A model generated the notes under the pieces. It did not search any database. It saw nothing but the letters and a program-made list of their open reading frames with translations, and was not told the origin of the DNA. From Microbacterium sp. 8M (lineage in GTDB: Bacteria > Actinomycetota > Actinomycetes > Actinomycetales > Microbacteriaceae), in the NCBI RefSeq assembly GCF_902506375.1, contig NZ_LR733284.1:1081147-1145146 (forward strand): a stretch of 64,000 bases of DNA, given 5' to 3'. Position numbers and translations under genes: made by a program. Every line of letters starts with the position of its first letter. Position 1 is the first letter of the stretch. Below, in pieces: positions 1 to 7,932 of this stretch.

Positions 1-62
1 GGAAGGGGGCGCGGCTTGGGCGGGGACGAGCGTGCCGGGCCGGACACGGACCGGAGGCCGAC

Positions 63-145
63 GCCGAGCCACCCCTTTGTAGTCGAGCCACCCCCTTGCA
101 GACCGTGTGCAGGGGGTAGCTCGCGTCGAAGGGGGTGGCTCGGCG
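63..145. repeat. four-half-site inverted repeat, copy A
   Basis: Two direct half-sites (GAGCCACCCC at 66-75 and CGAGCCACCCCC at 84-95) are followed by two inverted half-sites (GGGGGTAGCTCG and GGGGGTGGCTCGG), giving a nested a-b-b'-a' palindrome. The same architecture recurs at 40897-40978 and 42134-42214. It lies about 100 bases upstream of acpS. The rest of 1-246 holds no convincing gene; the only reading frame is proline/arginine-rich and low complexity. Confidence 0.75.
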
Positions 146-234
146 GGTCTGGAGCTGGACTGGCCGGGGCGCGGGCCGGGCGCGGGCCGGATGGGCACGG
201 GCGCGGGGCGGATGGGCCCGCGGATCCGGCCCGG

Positions 235-240
235 TAGGCT
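235..240 (+). promoter_or_regulatory. -10 box of leaderless acpS transcript
   Basis: TAGGCT ends exactly six bases before the GTG start of acpS, the spacing expected when transcription starts at the first base of the start codon. No ribosome binding site is present. The same spacing recurs before many genes in this window. Confidence 0.55.
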
Positions 241-246
241 GAATCA

Positions 247-783
247 GTGATCATCGGCACCGGAATCGACCTCGTGGACATCCCGCGGTTCGAACGGACC
301 GTCGCCCGCACGCCGCGGCTGATGCAGCGCCTGTTCGCGCCGTCGGAGCAGGCGCTCCGGCTCGCGTCGCTGGCCGCGCGCTACGCCGCGAAGGAGGCGC
401 TCATCAAGGCGCTCGGCGGATCCGACGGCGTGCACTGGACCGAGATCGAGATCGCGTCGGAGCCCTCGGGCCGGCCGTACTTCGTGCTGAGCGGCAGCAC
501 CGCCGCCGTCGTCGCGGAGCGCGGCATCGCGACCCTGCACCTCTCGCTCACCCACGACGCCGGCCTCGCCGCCGCCTACGTCGTCGCGGAGGGCTCTGCG
601 GACAACGCGGCCCGGCCCGACACGGCCCTGCCCGCCGGATCCGCCGAGACCCCCTCAGAGCGTCGAGACCCCCTCGCAACGACGCCGACAGAGGGGGGCC
701 TGGACGGCGGCGGGGGGCGTCGGATCGGAGCGGCGGCCTCGGGCGCCGGGGGATCCGGGGCCGTGGCGGAGGGCGCCGCATGA
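247..783 (+). CDS. acpS: holo-[acyl-carrier-protein] synthase with C-terminal extension
   Basis: Transfers 4'-phosphopantetheine from CoA to the serine of apo-acyl carrier protein, activating it for fatty-acid synthesis in the cytoplasm. The N-terminus GTGIDLVDIPRF carries the metal-binding Asp8, and RYAAKEALIKAL carries the conserved Glu50. The catalytic domain ends near residue 118 (HLSLTHDAGLAAAYVVAEG), the usual family length. About 60 further residues are low complexity, rich in Gly, Ala, Ser and Pro, and overlap a repeat-like stretch at 640-710 containing GAGACCCCCTC twice. The GTG start is chosen from the leaderless -10 box at 235. It overlaps alr by four bases (ATGA) and so heads an acpS-alr-tsaE operon. 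Function is confident; the tail may be a decayed repeat insertion. Confidence 0.93.
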   Translation: MIIGTGIDLVDIPRFERTVARTPRLMQRLFAPSEQALRLASLAARYAAKEALIKALGGSDGVHWTEIEIASEPSGRPYFVLSGSTAAVVAERGIATLHLSLTHDAGLAAAYVVAEGSADNAARPDTALPAGSAETPSERRDPLATTPTEGGLDGGGGRRIGAAASGAGGSGAVAEGAA

Positions 784-1889
784 CCGCGCCGTTCCGCGAG
801 GCGACGATCGACCTCGACGCGATCAGCGACAACACCCGGCACCTGCGCCGGCTCACCGGCGTCGACGTCATCGGGGTCGTCAAGGCGAACGCGTACGGGC
901 ACGGGGCCGCCGCAGCCGCGGTCGCCGCGCTCGCCGGGGGAGCGACCCGGCTCGGGGTCGCCACGATCGACGAGGGGCTCGAGCTGCGTCGCGACGGCGT
1001 GAACGCGCCGATCCTGGCGTGGCTGCACGCGCCGGGCCGCCGGTTCGACGACGCGGCCGAGGCCGGCATCGAGGTGGGCATCTCGAGCTTCGAGCAGCTG
1101 ACCGCGGCCGCGGAGGCGGGCCGGGGCTCGGATCCGCTCCGCGTGCACCTCAAGTTCGAGACAGGGCTGAGCCGCAACGGCATCGCCCCCGCCGACCGCG
1201 GCCGGCTGCTCGCCGAGGCCGCGCGCCTGGAGCGCATCGGGCGGATCCGCATCGTCGGCCTGTTCAGCCACGTCTCCAACACCTCGCCCGAGGACGACCG
1301 CGTCGCGCTCGCCGCCTTCGAGACGGCGTGCGCGGAGGCGTCCGCATCCGGCATCGTCCCGGAGATCCGCCACCTCGCCGCGACCGCCGCGGCCATCGAC
1401 CTTCCCGAGACGCGGCTGGACGCGGTGCGCATCGGCATCGGGCTCTACGGCGTCAGCCCGTTCGACGACCGCACCTCGAGCGACCTCGGCCTGCGGCCCG
1501 CGATGACGCTGCGCGGCGCGGTGGCCGCGGTGCGCCGGGTGCCCGCGGGCACGGGCGTCTCCTACGGCTACACGCATCGCACGGCGACCGAGACCACGCT
1601 CGCGCTCATCCCGCTGGGCTACGCCGACGGCGTGCCGCGCCAGGCGTCCGGACGCGGGCCGGTGCAGATCGGCGGCCGCCGCTACACGGTCGCCGGCCGG
1701 ATCGCCATGGATCAGTTCCTCGTCGACGTGGGCGACGACCCGGTCGCCGTGGGCGATGAGGTGGTGCTGTTCGGCGACCCCACGCTCGGGGTGCCCTCGG
1801 CGCGCGACTGGGCGGACGTCGCCGACACCATCGACTACGAGATCGTGACGCGGGTCGGTCCCCGGGTGCCGCGGCGGAGCGTGTCATGA
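780..1889 (+). CDS. alr: alanine racemase
   Basis: PLP-dependent interconversion of L- and D-alanine, supplying D-Ala for peptidoglycan. The PLP lysine lies in VVKANAYGHG (Lys35) near the N-terminus of the TIM barrel; the second catalytic base, Tyr262, lies in GVSYGYTH; RIAMDQFLVDV in the C-terminal beta domain is also typical. The 369-residue length is normal. The start overlaps the end of acpS and the end overlaps tsaE by four bases, so the three genes are translationally coupled. No anomaly is seen. Confidence 0.96.
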   Translation: MTAPFREATIDLDAISDNTRHLRRLTGVDVIGVVKANAYGHGAAAAAVAALAGGATRLGVATIDEGLELRRDGVNAPILAWLHAPGRRFDDAAEAGIEVGISSFEQLTAAAEAGRGSDPLRVHLKFETGLSRNGIAPADRGRLLAEAARLERIGRIRIVGLFSHVSNTSPEDDRVALAAFETACAEASASGIVPEIRHLAATAAAIDLPETRLDAVRIGIGLYGVSPFDDRTSSDLGLRPAMTLRGAVAAVRRVPAGTGVSYGYTHRTATETTLALIPLGYADGVPRQASGRGPVQIGGRRYTVAGRIAMDQFLVDVGDDPVAVGDEVVLFGDPTLGVPSARDWADVADTIDYEIVTRVGPRVPRRSVS

Positions 1890-2374
1890 CCGCGCTCGAG
1901 GACCTCGCGGGGCGCCACGAGATCCGTACGGCCGAGGCCATGGAGGAGCTCGGGCGGCGGATCGGATCCGACCTCGTCGCGGGCGACGTGCTGATCCTCA
2001 CCGGCCCGCTCGGCGCCGGAAAGACGACGTTCACCCGGGGTCTCGCGGAAGGCCTCGGCGTGCGCGGGCCGGTGCAGAGCCCCACCTTCGTGATCGCGCG
2101 CACCCACCCGTCGCTCACCGGCGGTGCGCCGCTCGTGCACATGGACGCGTACCGGCTCGGATCCGCGGCGGAGCTCGACGACCTGGACGTCGACGTGCCC
2201 GGATCCGTCGTCGTGGTGGAGTGGGGGCGCGGGATGGCGGAGGAGCTCGCCGACGCCTGGTGGGACATCGAGCTCGAGCGTCCCGTGGGCGCGGGCTCCG
2301 ATGACCTCGACGCCGAAGACCTCGACGCGGATGCGCCGCGCGTCGTCACGATCACCCGCGCCGGACGCGGCTGA
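1886..2374 (+). CDS. tsaE: tRNA threonylcarbamoyladenosine biosynthesis ATPase TsaE
   Basis: Small P-loop ATPase that works with TsaB and TsaD to make t6A at position 37 of ANN-decoding tRNAs. Walker A is GPLGAGKTT (residues 40-48); SPTFVI and the acidic HMDAYRLG segment are typical of the YjeE/TsaE family. It is 162 residues long, within the family range, with a variable acidic C-terminus. It overlaps alr by four bases. In related organisms tsaB-rimI-tsaD would be expected directly downstream. Here they resume only at 7933, after a four-gene insertion. Confidence 0.94.
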   Translation: MTALEDLAGRHEIRTAEAMEELGRRIGSDLVAGDVLILTGPLGAGKTTFTRGLAEGLGVRGPVQSPTFVIARTHPSLTGGAPLVHMDAYRLGSAAELDDLDVDVPGSVVVVEWGRGMAEELADAWWDIELERPVGAGSDDLDAEDLDADAPRVVTITRAGRG

Positions 2375-2383
2375 GGGCCGACG

Positions 2384-2570
2384 TCCTTCGTCTCGCTGCG
2401 CTCGCCCTGGAACCCAGGACGGCTCCTGGTCCCGGAGCGAGGAGCGCCGCGACGAGACGAGGGCGCTGCGCTCGCCCTGGAACCGGGCCACGCTGCGCTC
2501 GCTCTGGAACCGGGCCACGCTGCGCTCGCCCTGGAACCGGGCCACGCTGCGCCCGCTCTGGAACCGGGCC
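2384..2570. repeat. four tandem 27-bp repeats plus related palindromic pieces
   Basis: A 27-base unit beginning GCTGCGCTCGCCCTGGAACC is repeated head to tail at 2465, 2492, 2519 and 2546 (last copy 25 bases) with one to three substitutions. An additional related segment lies at 2384-2460 (GTCCTTCGTCTCGCTGCGCT and an inverted GGAGCGAGGAGCG). The core matches the repeat family in the coding sequence at 10863-11012. No spacers separate the units, so this is not a CRISPR array. Confidence 0.8.
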
Positions 2571-2619
2571 GGATCCGGCATGCCGATATGATGCTCACGA
2601 CCGACGCGCAGGGATGAGC

Positions 2620-3471
2620 ATGACCGAAGACGCCACGAAGACCGCCGTGATCATCGAGGATGATCCGGACGTCCGATCCCTCCTCGACGAGGTCTTCCGC
2701 GCCGCCGGTTTCCGCACGGTGCTCGCCGGTACCGGGCTCGAGGGCGTCGCCGCGGTCGCCGAGCACCGCCCCGTGATCACCACGCTCGACATCAACCTGC
2801 CGGGCATCGACGGCTTCGAGGCCGCGCGCCGGATCCGGGCCGTGAGCGGGACGTTCATCATCATGCTGTCCGCGCTCGGGGAGGAGTCCGACGTCGTGCT
2901 CGGCCTCACCTCCGGCGCCGACGAGTACCTGGTCAAGCCGTTCCGGCCGCGCGAGCTGCGAGCGCGCATCGAGGCGCTGCTGCGCCGTCCTCGCAACCCG
3001 GACCCGGCAACCGCGTCCGTGGGGGCCGCTCCGGCGGCGCCTGCGGGCGCTCCGGCGGCCGTTCCCGCCGTCGCCCGCAACCCCTCCGAGGCCGCGGCCA
3101 TCCCTTCGCACACCACAGCGGGACAATGGCATTCGCATCGCGACATCAGCCTCGACCTCGACTCGCACACGGTGCTGGTGGCGCAGCGGGAGGTCGAGCT
3201 GACCCCGACGGAGTTCGACCTGCTCGCGACCCTGCTCGAGTCCAAGCGCCGCGTGCGCAGCAAGGCCGACCTCGCCCTGGTGCTGCGCGGGGAGGCCTTC
3301 GGATCGGCGTCCTACGTCGGCGAGCCGGACAAGCGCGCCATCGAGGCGCACATGGCAAACCTGCGGCGCAAGATCGGCGACAGCACCGCGGCGCCCCGCT
3401 ACATCGAGACGGTGCGCGGGGTGGGCTACCGCCTCACCGCCCACACCGACGGGACCGCAGCCGAGGACTGA
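2620..3471 (+). CDS. OmpR/PhoB-type response regulator
   Basis: DNA-binding two-component regulator. The receiver domain (residues 1-115) has the acidic pocket EDD, the phosphoacceptor Asp57 in TTLDINLPGIDG and Lys106 in DEYLVKPF. A Pro/Ala-rich linker (about 119-145) joins it to a winged-helix effector domain (ELTPTEFDLLATLL ... YIETVRGVGYRL). The ATG at 2620 is preferred over the ATG at 2614 because AGGG lies six bases upstream of it. A TATGAT -10 box is visible at 2585. The probable partner is the histidine kinase at 5151-6746, although a divergent gene separates them. Target genes are unknown; the divergent GH18-like gene is a candidate. Confidence 0.9.
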   Translation: MTEDATKTAVIIEDDPDVRSLLDEVFRAAGFRTVLAGTGLEGVAAVAEHRPVITTLDINLPGIDGFEAARRIRAVSGTFIIMLSALGEESDVVLGLTSGADEYLVKPFRPRELRARIEALLRRPRNPDPATASVGAAPAAPAGAPAAVPAVARNPSEAAAIPSHTTAGQWHSHRDISLDLDSHTVLVAQREVELTPTEFDLLATLLESKRRVRSKADLALVLRGEAFGSASYVGEPDKRAIEAHMANLRRKIGDSTAAPRYIETVRGVGYRLTAHTDGTAAED

Positions 3472-3571
3472 GCGCCCTGTGGCGCGGATCCCGAGGCCGG
3501 CTCTCCCTGCCGCGCGACCTCGAGACCCGCGTCACCTGAGCGGCGGGGCTCCCCAGCCCGCGCCGAGGCGG

Positions 3572-3602
3572 TCCCGGGAGCCGGTCCCCGCGGCTCCCGG
3601 AA
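3572..3602. terminator. hairpin between convergent genes
   Basis: TCCCGGGAGCC (3572-3582) pairs with GGCTCCCGGAA (3592-3602) around a nine-base loop. There is no T tract, so it is at best a bidirectional pause or terminator between the response regulator and the opposing GH18-like gene. Confidence 0.4.
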
Positions 3603-3707
3603 CCACGGCCGGATCCCGATATCCCGATCGAGGTCCGGCATCCGCGCCCGGGCAGGGTCCCGGGGCGGAGAGGCGCCTCCCGAAGGCGCCCGCCGCGGCA
3701 GATCCGG

Positions 3708-4880
3708 TCACGGGTCCGGCTCCGCCGCGGATGTCGAAGGCGATGGCGTCGGAGCTGAGGCGAGCCGCGGCGGAGCGCCCCTGCCCGCCTCGCCTGCTCC
3801 CCATCCCCGTCCCAGCACGGAGGCGAAGGCGCCGTCCTGCTGCGGGATCCCGCTGCAGCCCCCGGAGGCCGGGTCCGCGGAATCCTCGGCCGCGCAGGCG
3901 TGATCGCGGTTCACCGACCACATCGACAGCCGGGCCAGCCGCTGCCTCTGCGCGAACGCGTTCACCGTCGCCGCATCGTCGAGACCGAACACCTCGTCGT
4001 GCCCGCCGGTGCGCCCGATCGTCGGGGTCGCGCCCATGATCGCCCAGGCGCCGTCCGCGGGCAGCGCGACGTTCAGCTCGTCGTACAGGCGCCCGAGCTG
4101 ATCGTGCACGGCCGTGAGGGCGCTGACCGCCGCATCCCCCGGGGACGGTCCGCCGGGGGATGCGGCGTCGTCCCCGGTCATCGCGTTGACGCCGGTGAGC
4201 TGCACGCCGGCCTGCTGCATCTGACGGATCGACCGCAGACCGTCGGTGTCGAGGCCGTCCCGTCCGGCGGGCAGCGTGATCCAGACGGCCAGGTCGATCC
4301 CGCGGGCGCGATGGCCGGCCTGCAGCTGCGCCACGGCGTGCGCCCGACGCTCGCCGGCGGTGGCGTCGTCGAGCGCGGGGCCGCTCAGATCGAGGTCCAT
4401 CGTCGTCACCGCGTAGCGGTCGAGCACCGCGCCGTAGGCGTCGGCCAGCGCGCCGACCGAGACGCACGCGCCGGCGAGCTCCGTGCCGCGGGGGCCGCCG
4501 AACGAGATCGCCACCGGACCGCCGCCCTGGCGCGCGCGCTCGACGAGGTGGTCCAGATCGAGCGCATGCCCGGCCTCGGCGAGCGAGTAGGCGCCGCCCC
4601 AGGTCGGTGCGCACGTCTGCGGAGCTGCGGCGACCACGAACGCCAGGACTTCCGCGTCGCCGGCCGAGTCTGTCGTGCCGGCCGTCCCGACGCCCGCGGT
4701 GACGTCGACGTAGCCGCCGAACCAGCGCGGGCCGGCGGGCGGGGCAGGCGCTGCCCGGTCCTGCAGCAGGAACCACGGCACCGCGACGATTCCGGTGGCG
4801 ACCGTGAGGGCCACGAGTGCGCCGATCAGCACGGTCCAGCCCCGGGGGCGGTCCGCGCGGGCCGACGAGGGAGCGGTCAT
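3708..4880 (-). CDS. secreted or membrane-anchored GH18-like (chitinase-fold) protein
   Basis: Starts at the ATG whose complement ends at 4880, preceded by AAGGAG; an in-frame upstream extension has no support. A transmembrane segment or uncleaved signal anchor (TVLIGALVALTVATGIVAVP) is followed by WFGGYVDVT, a chitinase-like opening, and ISFGGPRG resembling the SxGG motif of glycoside hydrolase family 18. The position of the DxxDxDxE catalytic motif reads TTMDLDLSGPALDD, so the acid/base Glu appears replaced. The protein may therefore bind polysaccharide without cleaving it, or use another residue. It lies opposite and between a response regulator and a histidine kinase. Family assignment is moderate, function uncertain. 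Confidence 0.7.
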   Translation of the reverse strand: MTAPSSARADRPRGWTVLIGALVALTVATGIVAVPWFLLQDRAAPAPPAGPRWFGGYVDVTAGVGTAGTTDSAGDAEVLAFVVAAAPQTCAPTWGGAYSLAEAGHALDLDHLVERARQGGGPVAISFGGPRGTELAGACVSVGALADAYGAVLDRYAVTTMDLDLSGPALDDATAGERRAHAVAQLQAGHRARGIDLAVWITLPAGRDGLDTDGLRSIRQMQQAGVQLTGVNAMTGDDAASPGGPSPGDAAVSALTAVHDQLGRLYDELNVALPADGAWAIMGATPTIGRTGGHDEVFGLDDAATVNAFAQRQRLARLSMWSVNRDHACAAEDSADPASGGCSGIPQQDGAFASVLGRGWGAGEAGRGAPPRLASAPTPSPSTSAAEPDP

Positions 4881-5150
4881 CTCAGATGCTCCTTCGGCGA
4901 GTGGCGACGGATCCGATGCGGCGCGAGGTGCGGCGCGGGAGAGGAGGTGCCGGATCCGCGTTCGGGCCGCGGATCCGGCGACGGAGGGGGGTCCGTCTGC
5001 CAGCGATGCTAGGCGCCGCGATATCCCGGTTGAACCGCCTTCGGCGCTTCTTTGGATAACCTTGCGGAAGCGTTGAGCGGCCCGGATCCGGATCCTGGCC
5101 CTCGGACGCATCCGGAGGCGGCGCGGCGCCGCGCAGGGGAGAGGATCGGC

Positions 5151-6746
5151 ATGTCCCGCAGGGCGTCGATCTGGCGTTGGCAGCTCATCTTCGTGGGCAC
5201 CACGGTGGCGATCGCGGTGCTCGTCGCGGCCCTCAAGCCGACCGTCTTCGCCACGCCCGGGTTCACCGCGGGTCTGGCCCTCTCGGTGCTGACCACCGTC
5301 GCGGTGCTCGTGCTGCCGTGGGACCGGGTGCCGCCCGCGGGCATCCTCGTGGTGCCGATGGTCGACATCGCCGCGATCGGCCTCACCACGCAGGCCCCCG
5401 ACATCCGGCTCGGCTTCCTCTGGGTGATCCCGATCACCTGGATCGCCACCTATTACTCGATGCTCGCCGTCGTCGGCGGCATCGCACTCATCACCGCGTT
5501 CCTGTTCACCATCGCCAACCAGACCGGGCTCTTCTCCGATGTCGTGCTGCGGGTGCTGATCACGGCCTTCGCGCTCGGGTTCCTCGGCACCACGATCCGG
5601 GTCGGGGTGCGCCGCTCGCGCGCGTCGAGCCGGCTGCTCCGGCGCCGCTCCGAGCAGATCGACCGGATCGCGCGCCGCGCCGAGACGCACGAACGCCGGG
5701 TCACGCAGATCATCGACGCGCTCGACACCGCGCTCGTCGCGATCGGGGACGACGGCGTGATCCTGAAGATGAACGATGCGTACCGGCGGCTGTACGGGGT
5801 CGACGCCGACGGCGTCGCGCTGCCGGCGGCGGCCGTGGAGTACGACGACCGGGAGGGCGAGCCGGTGCCGGTGCGGCGCACGGTGCTCGCCCGGGCCGCG
5901 CGCGGGGAGCACCTCGACGGGGAGCGGGTGTGGCTGTACGACGCGGAGGGCACCTGGCGGGCGCTGGAGGTGCACACCCAGCCCATGGCGAGCGACCCCG
6001 AGCAGGGTGCCGTCGTGCTCGTCAAGATCGACGACGTGACCGCGCGGCTGCAGGCGGCCGAGGAGCGCCGCCTGATGTCCGCGATCCTGACGCACGAGTT
6101 GCGCAACCCGCTCACCGCGATCGTCGGGCATGTGGATCTGCTGCTGGAGCGGGAGGACCTCCCGCCACGGGCGGCCGACCAGCTCACCGTGGTCGCGGGC
6201 GCGGCCGAGCGCATGCAGGACCTCGTCACCACGGCCCTCGACGCGTCGCGGCCGGCGCCCCGCGTCCTGTCCGAGCCCGTCGAGCTGCACGCCCTCGCGC
6301 GCGCATCCGTCGCCTCCTTCCTGCCGACGGCTGCGGCGAGCCGGCTCCGCGTCGAGGTCATGGGGGCGGCCACGCTCCTCATCTACGGTGACGCGTTCCG
6401 GCTGCGCCAGGTGATCGACAATCTGCTGAGCAACGCCGTCAAATACACCGCGCCCGGCGGATCCATCGTGGTCTCGCTCGGCGTGGCCGACGACGCGCAC
6501 GCAGAGCTCGTCGTCGCCGACACCGGGGCGGGAATGGCGCCCGCCGATGTCGAGCGGCTGTTCCAGCCCTACTTCCGCAGCGAGCAGGCCGCGCGCAGCG
6601 GCGTGCCGGGCACCGGTCTCGGCCTGGTCGCCGTCCGCGACATCGTGACCGCGCACGGCGGCACCGTCGACGTGCAGAGCCGGCTCGGCGAGGGCACGCG
6701 CGTGCGTGTGCGCCTGCCCCGTCGCCCCGAGAGGAACGACGCATGA
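5151..6746 (+). CDS. membrane-bound PAS-domain sensor histidine kinase
   Basis: About five or six hydrophobic segments fill residues 10-150. A short coiled region and a PAS-like domain follow (IIDALDTALVAIGDDG onwards). HisKA has the phosphoaccepting His315 in THELRNPLTAIVGH, and the ATPase domain has the N box DNLLSNAVKYT, G1 DTGAGMA and G2 GTGLGL. The ATG at 5151 is chosen for the AGGGGAGAGG upstream; a longer frame from 5052 lacks support. It overlaps the next gene by four bases (ATGA), so the two are one transcription unit. It probably phosphorylates the regulator at 2620-3471. The stimulus is unknown. Confidence 0.9.
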   Translation: MSRRASIWRWQLIFVGTTVAIAVLVAALKPTVFATPGFTAGLALSVLTTVAVLVLPWDRVPPAGILVVPMVDIAAIGLTTQAPDIRLGFLWVIPITWIATYYSMLAVVGGIALITAFLFTIANQTGLFSDVVLRVLITAFALGFLGTTIRVGVRRSRASSRLLRRRSEQIDRIARRAETHERRVTQIIDALDTALVAIGDDGVILKMNDAYRRLYGVDADGVALPAAAVEYDDREGEPVPVRRTVLARAARGEHLDGERVWLYDAEGTWRALEVHTQPMASDPEQGAVVLVKIDDVTARLQAAEERRLMSAILTHELRNPLTAIVGHVDLLLEREDLPPRAADQLTVVAGAAERMQDLVTTALDASRPAPRVLSEPVELHALARASVASFLPTAAASRLRVEVMGAATLLIYGDAFRLRQVIDNLLSNAVKYTAPGGSIVVSLGVADDAHAELVVADTGAGMAPADVERLFQPYFRSEQAARSGVPGTGLGLVAVRDIVTAHGGTVDVQSRLGEGTRVRVRLPRRPERNDA

Positions 6747-7891
6747 TCACCATCACCGCCCCCATCGGCATCACCGTCAACACGTCGGCCACACTGGTGG
6801 CCCTCGTGACGCTCTCCACCGCGCTGGTGTTCGGGCTCGCCCTCATGCCGCGCCCGAGCAGAGCCACCATCACGTGGTCGGTCGGCTTCGGGATCGCCAT
6901 GCTGGCGACGTACCTGTGGGTGGCGGCGAACCAGTTCGACAGTGCGCCGCTGCGCGCCCTGTCATCGGGCCTCATCGTGTGCTTCGAGCCGCTGCTGTGG
7001 GTCGGCATCCGCTTCTATGCCGGACGGCGCGCCTTCTGGCCCGCTGCGGTCGCGTACATCGCGGTCGGGCCCGCGCTGCTCACCCTCACCTCCACCACCG
7101 ACGCGTATCCGCTCATGTTCCGCATCGTGTTCACGGCGGGGGCGGTCTTCGCCGGGATGTCGGCCTGGGAGCTGTTCCGGCTGCGGATCAGCGCGCGCGA
7201 CGTGGTGCTGCCTCTGGCGCTCATCTCCGCGGCGTTCGTCGTGGTGGCCGTGCTCGGGGTGGCCGCGGGGATCGCCGGCATCGGCTCCGCCCCCGGGGAC
7301 GAGCTGCGGATGCTCCGCGACGTGAACGGGGTCGGGATCCTGCTGACCAGCCAGTGCGCCGCGATCACCATCGTGCTGCTCGCCCGGGGAGAGACGCTGC
7401 TGCGCGGCGGGAGCAGGAGCGGCGAAGAGGAGCATGCGGCGCTGCGCGGCCGCCTCGCCCGCGCGCAGGAGCACCAGGATCCGGCCTGGTCGCTGCTGGA
7501 CATCCGCCTCGACGATCCGGCCGACCTCCAGGAGGCTGTGGGGCCGGCCGCGTTCGCGAGCATCGCGCAGGCGTTCCAGGCGCATGTGCGGGACGCGCTG
7601 CCGGTCGTCGCCGACGTGGAGCGCACGGCGGAGGGGAGGGCGCTCGCGCTGCTGCCCGGGTCGGACGAGGAGGTGCGTCGGCATCTGCGGGCGCTGCTCG
7701 CGCGGGTCTCGACGATCGAGGACTCCGGACCCGGCGCCGCGCTGCGGGTGTCGGCGAGCGTCGGCTGGGCGAAGGCGCTCGACGCCGGCTACGACCTGGA
7801 CGCGCTGATTGCGGCCGCCGGGGCCGCCGGAGCCCGCGCGCAGAGCCGCGGCGGGGACCGCTGGGAGAGGGCCGAGGCGGCGATGCGGTGA
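6743..7891 (+). CDS. membrane protein with degenerate GGDEF-like C-terminal domain
   Basis: Seven or so hydrophobic segments occupy residues 8-220, giving a membrane sensor-like N-terminal half. The cytoplasmic C-terminal third (about 240-382) ends with VSASVGWAKALDAGYDLDALIAAA-type sequence and a terminal alanine-rich helix, the pattern seen at the end of diguanylate cyclase domains. The GGDEF signature itself is missing: the corresponding region reads ALALLPGSDEEVRRHL, so cyclic-di-GMP synthesis is unlikely. It is translationally coupled to the histidine kinase and may be an accessory input or output partner. I do not recognise a named family, and the domain call is an inference from pattern. 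Confidence 0.6.
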   Translation: MITITAPIGITVNTSATLVALVTLSTALVFGLALMPRPSRATITWSVGFGIAMLATYLWVAANQFDSAPLRALSSGLIVCFEPLLWVGIRFYAGRRAFWPAAVAYIAVGPALLTLTSTTDAYPLMFRIVFTAGAVFAGMSAWELFRLRISARDVVLPLALISAAFVVVAVLGVAAGIAGIGSAPGDELRMLRDVNGVGILLTSQCAAITIVLLARGETLLRGGSRSGEEEHAALRGRLARAQEHQDPAWSLLDIRLDDPADLQEAVGPAAFASIAQAFQAHVRDALPVVADVERTAEGRALALLPGSDEEVRRHLRALLARVSTIEDSGPGAALRVSASVGWAKALDAGYDLDALIAAAGAAGARAQSRGGDRWERAEAAMR

Positions 7892-7932
7892 TGCGGGCGG
7901 CGCCCTCGCCGCGCAATAGCTAACCTGGAAAC

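Noticed and set aside
16..237. Small open frame upstream of acpS
   Set aside because: Its translation is Pro/Arg/Gly low complexity and is built largely from the inverted repeat; no start signal or family resemblance.
2465..2570. Possible CRISPR array
   Set aside because: The 27-base units are directly contiguous with no spacers, and no cas genes are in the window.
4881..6656. Long in-frame N-terminal extension of the GH18-like gene on the minus strand
   Set aside because: It lies antisense to the histidine kinase gene, is low complexity, and a good ribosome binding site and signal anchor mark the start at 4880.
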